From: Candidatus Poribacteria bacterium
GTDB lineage: Bacteria > Poribacteria > WGA-4E > B28-G17
Reading direction: 5' to 3'
Assembly: GCA_003645735.1 (NCBI GenBank)
Contig: QNBQ01000112.1
Coordinates: forward strand, 1-6,208
DNA: 6,208 nt
The number at the start of each line of letters is the position of its first letter. Within the stretch, counting starts at the first letter, position 1. The notes beneath the pieces were generated by a model. That model worked only from the letters and a program-made list of their open reading frames with translations. It did not search any database and was not told the origin of the DNA. Below, piece by piece: positions 4,961-6,208 of this stretch. Position numbers and translations under genes: made by a program.

Positions 4961-6208
4961 GGATCTCCAAGGCGTCCCGCGCGTCAAACGCCCCGTCGCC
5001 GTTTATATCGCCCGCCTTAAGCTGAGCCGAATAGAGCCTCTCCAAGCCCAGCTCGTTCCTCAACGCCAAAGCCGCGTCGTAGGCCGTCAGGACCCCGTTC
5101 AAGCTGGCGTCGCCCGGAGGGGGTTTGGGAAGGGAGTTGGGACGCCCGGGCGTGCCCATCGGGTTGAGGCCCGGCGACCAGTTCGCGTCGTCCTCGCCGC
5201 CGACCCGGCTGTCGCCGACGTTCATCAGCTCCGGGAAGAGCTTCTCCAACGTCCTGTCCGTCCCGTCCGCGCCCCTTTCATCCCATCTCAAGTTGTAGCT
5301 CAGCCCGTCCTGATACCACCCGACCTCATCCCTCAGCCAGATCGCCATCCCCTCCGGAGGGCTGTATCTGTTGAGCAGGGAAAGCCCTTTAATCCTTATG
5401 ACGGGAACCTCCGGCGGGACATCGGGGTAGATCGACCTGAACGTATCGGGGTCGGTCCTGCAGAGTATGAGGAAACCGCCCGCCGGGATGACGGCCTCCT
5501 CGGGCAGCTCCAGGCTCTTGCCCGGCCTCTGAAGCCTCCACCCTCCCAGGTTGACGGGGAAGGGGTTGAGGTTCATCAGCTCGACGAACTCCCCGACCGA
5601 ATCCCTCACCGAGCCGGGGTTCGGGTTCAGCTCGGTTATGACGATCCCCTTGGACCCCATTCCGCTCCAGATCCCCCTCCTCTCCCGCCTCGCCTCGACC
5701 TCCAGCTTCTCCCACGCCCCGAAGTTCAGCGCCTCGTTCCTCTGAAACAGCCTGACGGCCAGCCCCCGCTCCAAAAGGGACGCGTTCAGATTTCTCCCGT
5801 CGCAGATGATGACGGCCAACAACCTGCCGAGCTTATCCCTCCGCTCATCCTCGTCGACGGAGATGATCAGCTCGACCGGCTCGCCGATGAACCGTTCCAG
5901 AAACCCCTTCGCCTCAAGCGCGAACGGCTCGGGAAGCCCGCCCGGGTTCAGCTCGGGGGCGTCCACCCCCAGAAGCCTGACGGTCTCCTCCCTCCCGTCG
6001 ATCTCGACGACGACCGTATCGCCGTCCACAACGCCGATCATCCTCCCCTCCAGCCGGATCGCCCCCTCGGAGTTGATGAGGCCTTCCTCGTCCGCCTTCC
6101 CTTCGGCGTCGGCCTGGGAGGCTCCGCGCACGGGCCCTTGATCCCCCGGCTCAAGCGATCTCCTCACCTCGGATCTCGCCAGGGCGATGAACCCCATCCC
6201 CTCGGATA
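4935..6208 (-). CDS. Staphylococcal-nuclease-like + lamin-tail + dockerin protein, 5' end probably beyond the window
   Basis: From the first in-frame ATG (6197) the protein has 420 residues in three parts. Residues about 50-178 are a thermonuclease (SNase-like) domain: VVDGDTVVVEIDG, RLLGVDAPE and DKLGRLLAVI supply Arg74, Glu82 and Arg125, matching R35, E43 and R87 of S. aureus nuclease, so Ca-dependent DNA/RNA hydrolysis is expected. Residues about 184-355 are a lamin-tail domain (ITELNPNPGS, EFVELMNLN, NLGGWRLQR, IPAGGFLILC, ending SPGLNPMGTPGRPN). Residues about 362-420 are a dockerin-like pair: a degenerate repeat (GDASLNGVLTAYDAALALR), then a good one (GDINGDGAFDARDALEILRR). Such proteins are normally secreted, yet no signal peptide follows the 6197 ATG, and the frame stays open to the edge (bases 6198-6208), so the true start and signal peptide are probably upstream. 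No cohesin partner is visible. It is convergent with the J-protein gene. Confidence 0.9.
   Translation of the reverse strand, partial: SEGMGFIALARSEVRRSLEPGDQGPVRGASQADAEGKADEEGLINSEGAIRLEGRMIGVVDGDTVVVEIDGREETVRLLGVDAPELNPGGLPEPFALEAKGFLERFIGEPVELIISVDEDERRDKLGRLLAVIICDGRNLNASLLERGLAVRLFQRNEALNFGAWEKLEVEARRERRGIWSGMGSKGIVITELNPNPGSVRDSVGEFVELMNLNPFPVNLGGWRLQRPGKSLELPEEAVIPAGGFLILCRTDPDTFRSIYPDVPPEVPVIRIKGLSLLNRYSPPEGMAIWLRDEVGWYQDGLSYNLRWDERGADGTDRTLEKLFPELMNVGDSRVGGEDDANWSPGLNPMGTPGRPNSLPKPPPGDASLNGVLTAYDAALALRNELGLERLYSAQLKAGDINGDGAFDARDALEILRRVVGLR

Overview
This is a compact, GC-rich bacterial window with six protein-coding genes, almost no intergenic DNA and no RNA genes, CRISPR array or recognisable mobile element. 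GC-rich codons combine with heavy use of AGG for arginine and ATA for isoleucine. The gene content (a GHL6-type glycosidase, an L-rhamnose isomerase, a secreted-type nuclease with lamin-tail and dockerin domains) fits an uncultivated polysaccharide-degrading bacterium. Candidatus Poribacteria or a similar lineage is my best guess, but this is inference from style and not proof.

Layout. Bases 1-175 form a large imperfect fold-back (67-bp arms, 41-nt loop). It truncates and rewrites the C-terminus of the first gene, a putative glycoside hydrolase on the minus strand (13-1641), and has the mark of a chimera or low-quality sequence end. A 127-bp divergent intergenic region (1642-1768) holds two back-to-back promoter candidates. 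The leftward one is close to consensus (TTGACA, 18 nt, TATCAT), and a perfect 16-bp dyad fills its spacer, which looks like an operator.

On the plus strand four genes lie with 0, 11 and 7 nt between them and probably form one operon: an unrecognised 144-aa protein, a rhomboid intramembrane serine protease, an L-rhamnose isomerase of the xylose-isomerase-like (Pseudomonas stutzeri) type, and a 276-aa protein with a C-terminal J-domain. The last gene runs on the minus strand from the right edge and overlaps the J-protein gene tail to tail by 26 bp. It is a three-part protein: staphylococcal-nuclease-like domain, lamin-tail domain and C-terminal dockerin. Its 5' end probably lies outside the window.

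How they may work together. The glycosidase and the rhamnose isomerase flank a shared regulatory region, so sugar release and the first step of deoxysugar catabolism may be co-regulated. Why a rhomboid protease and a J-domain co-chaperone sit in the same transcription unit is unexplained. The nuclease-LTD-dockerin protein looks extracytoplasmic and could serve nucleic acid scavenging.
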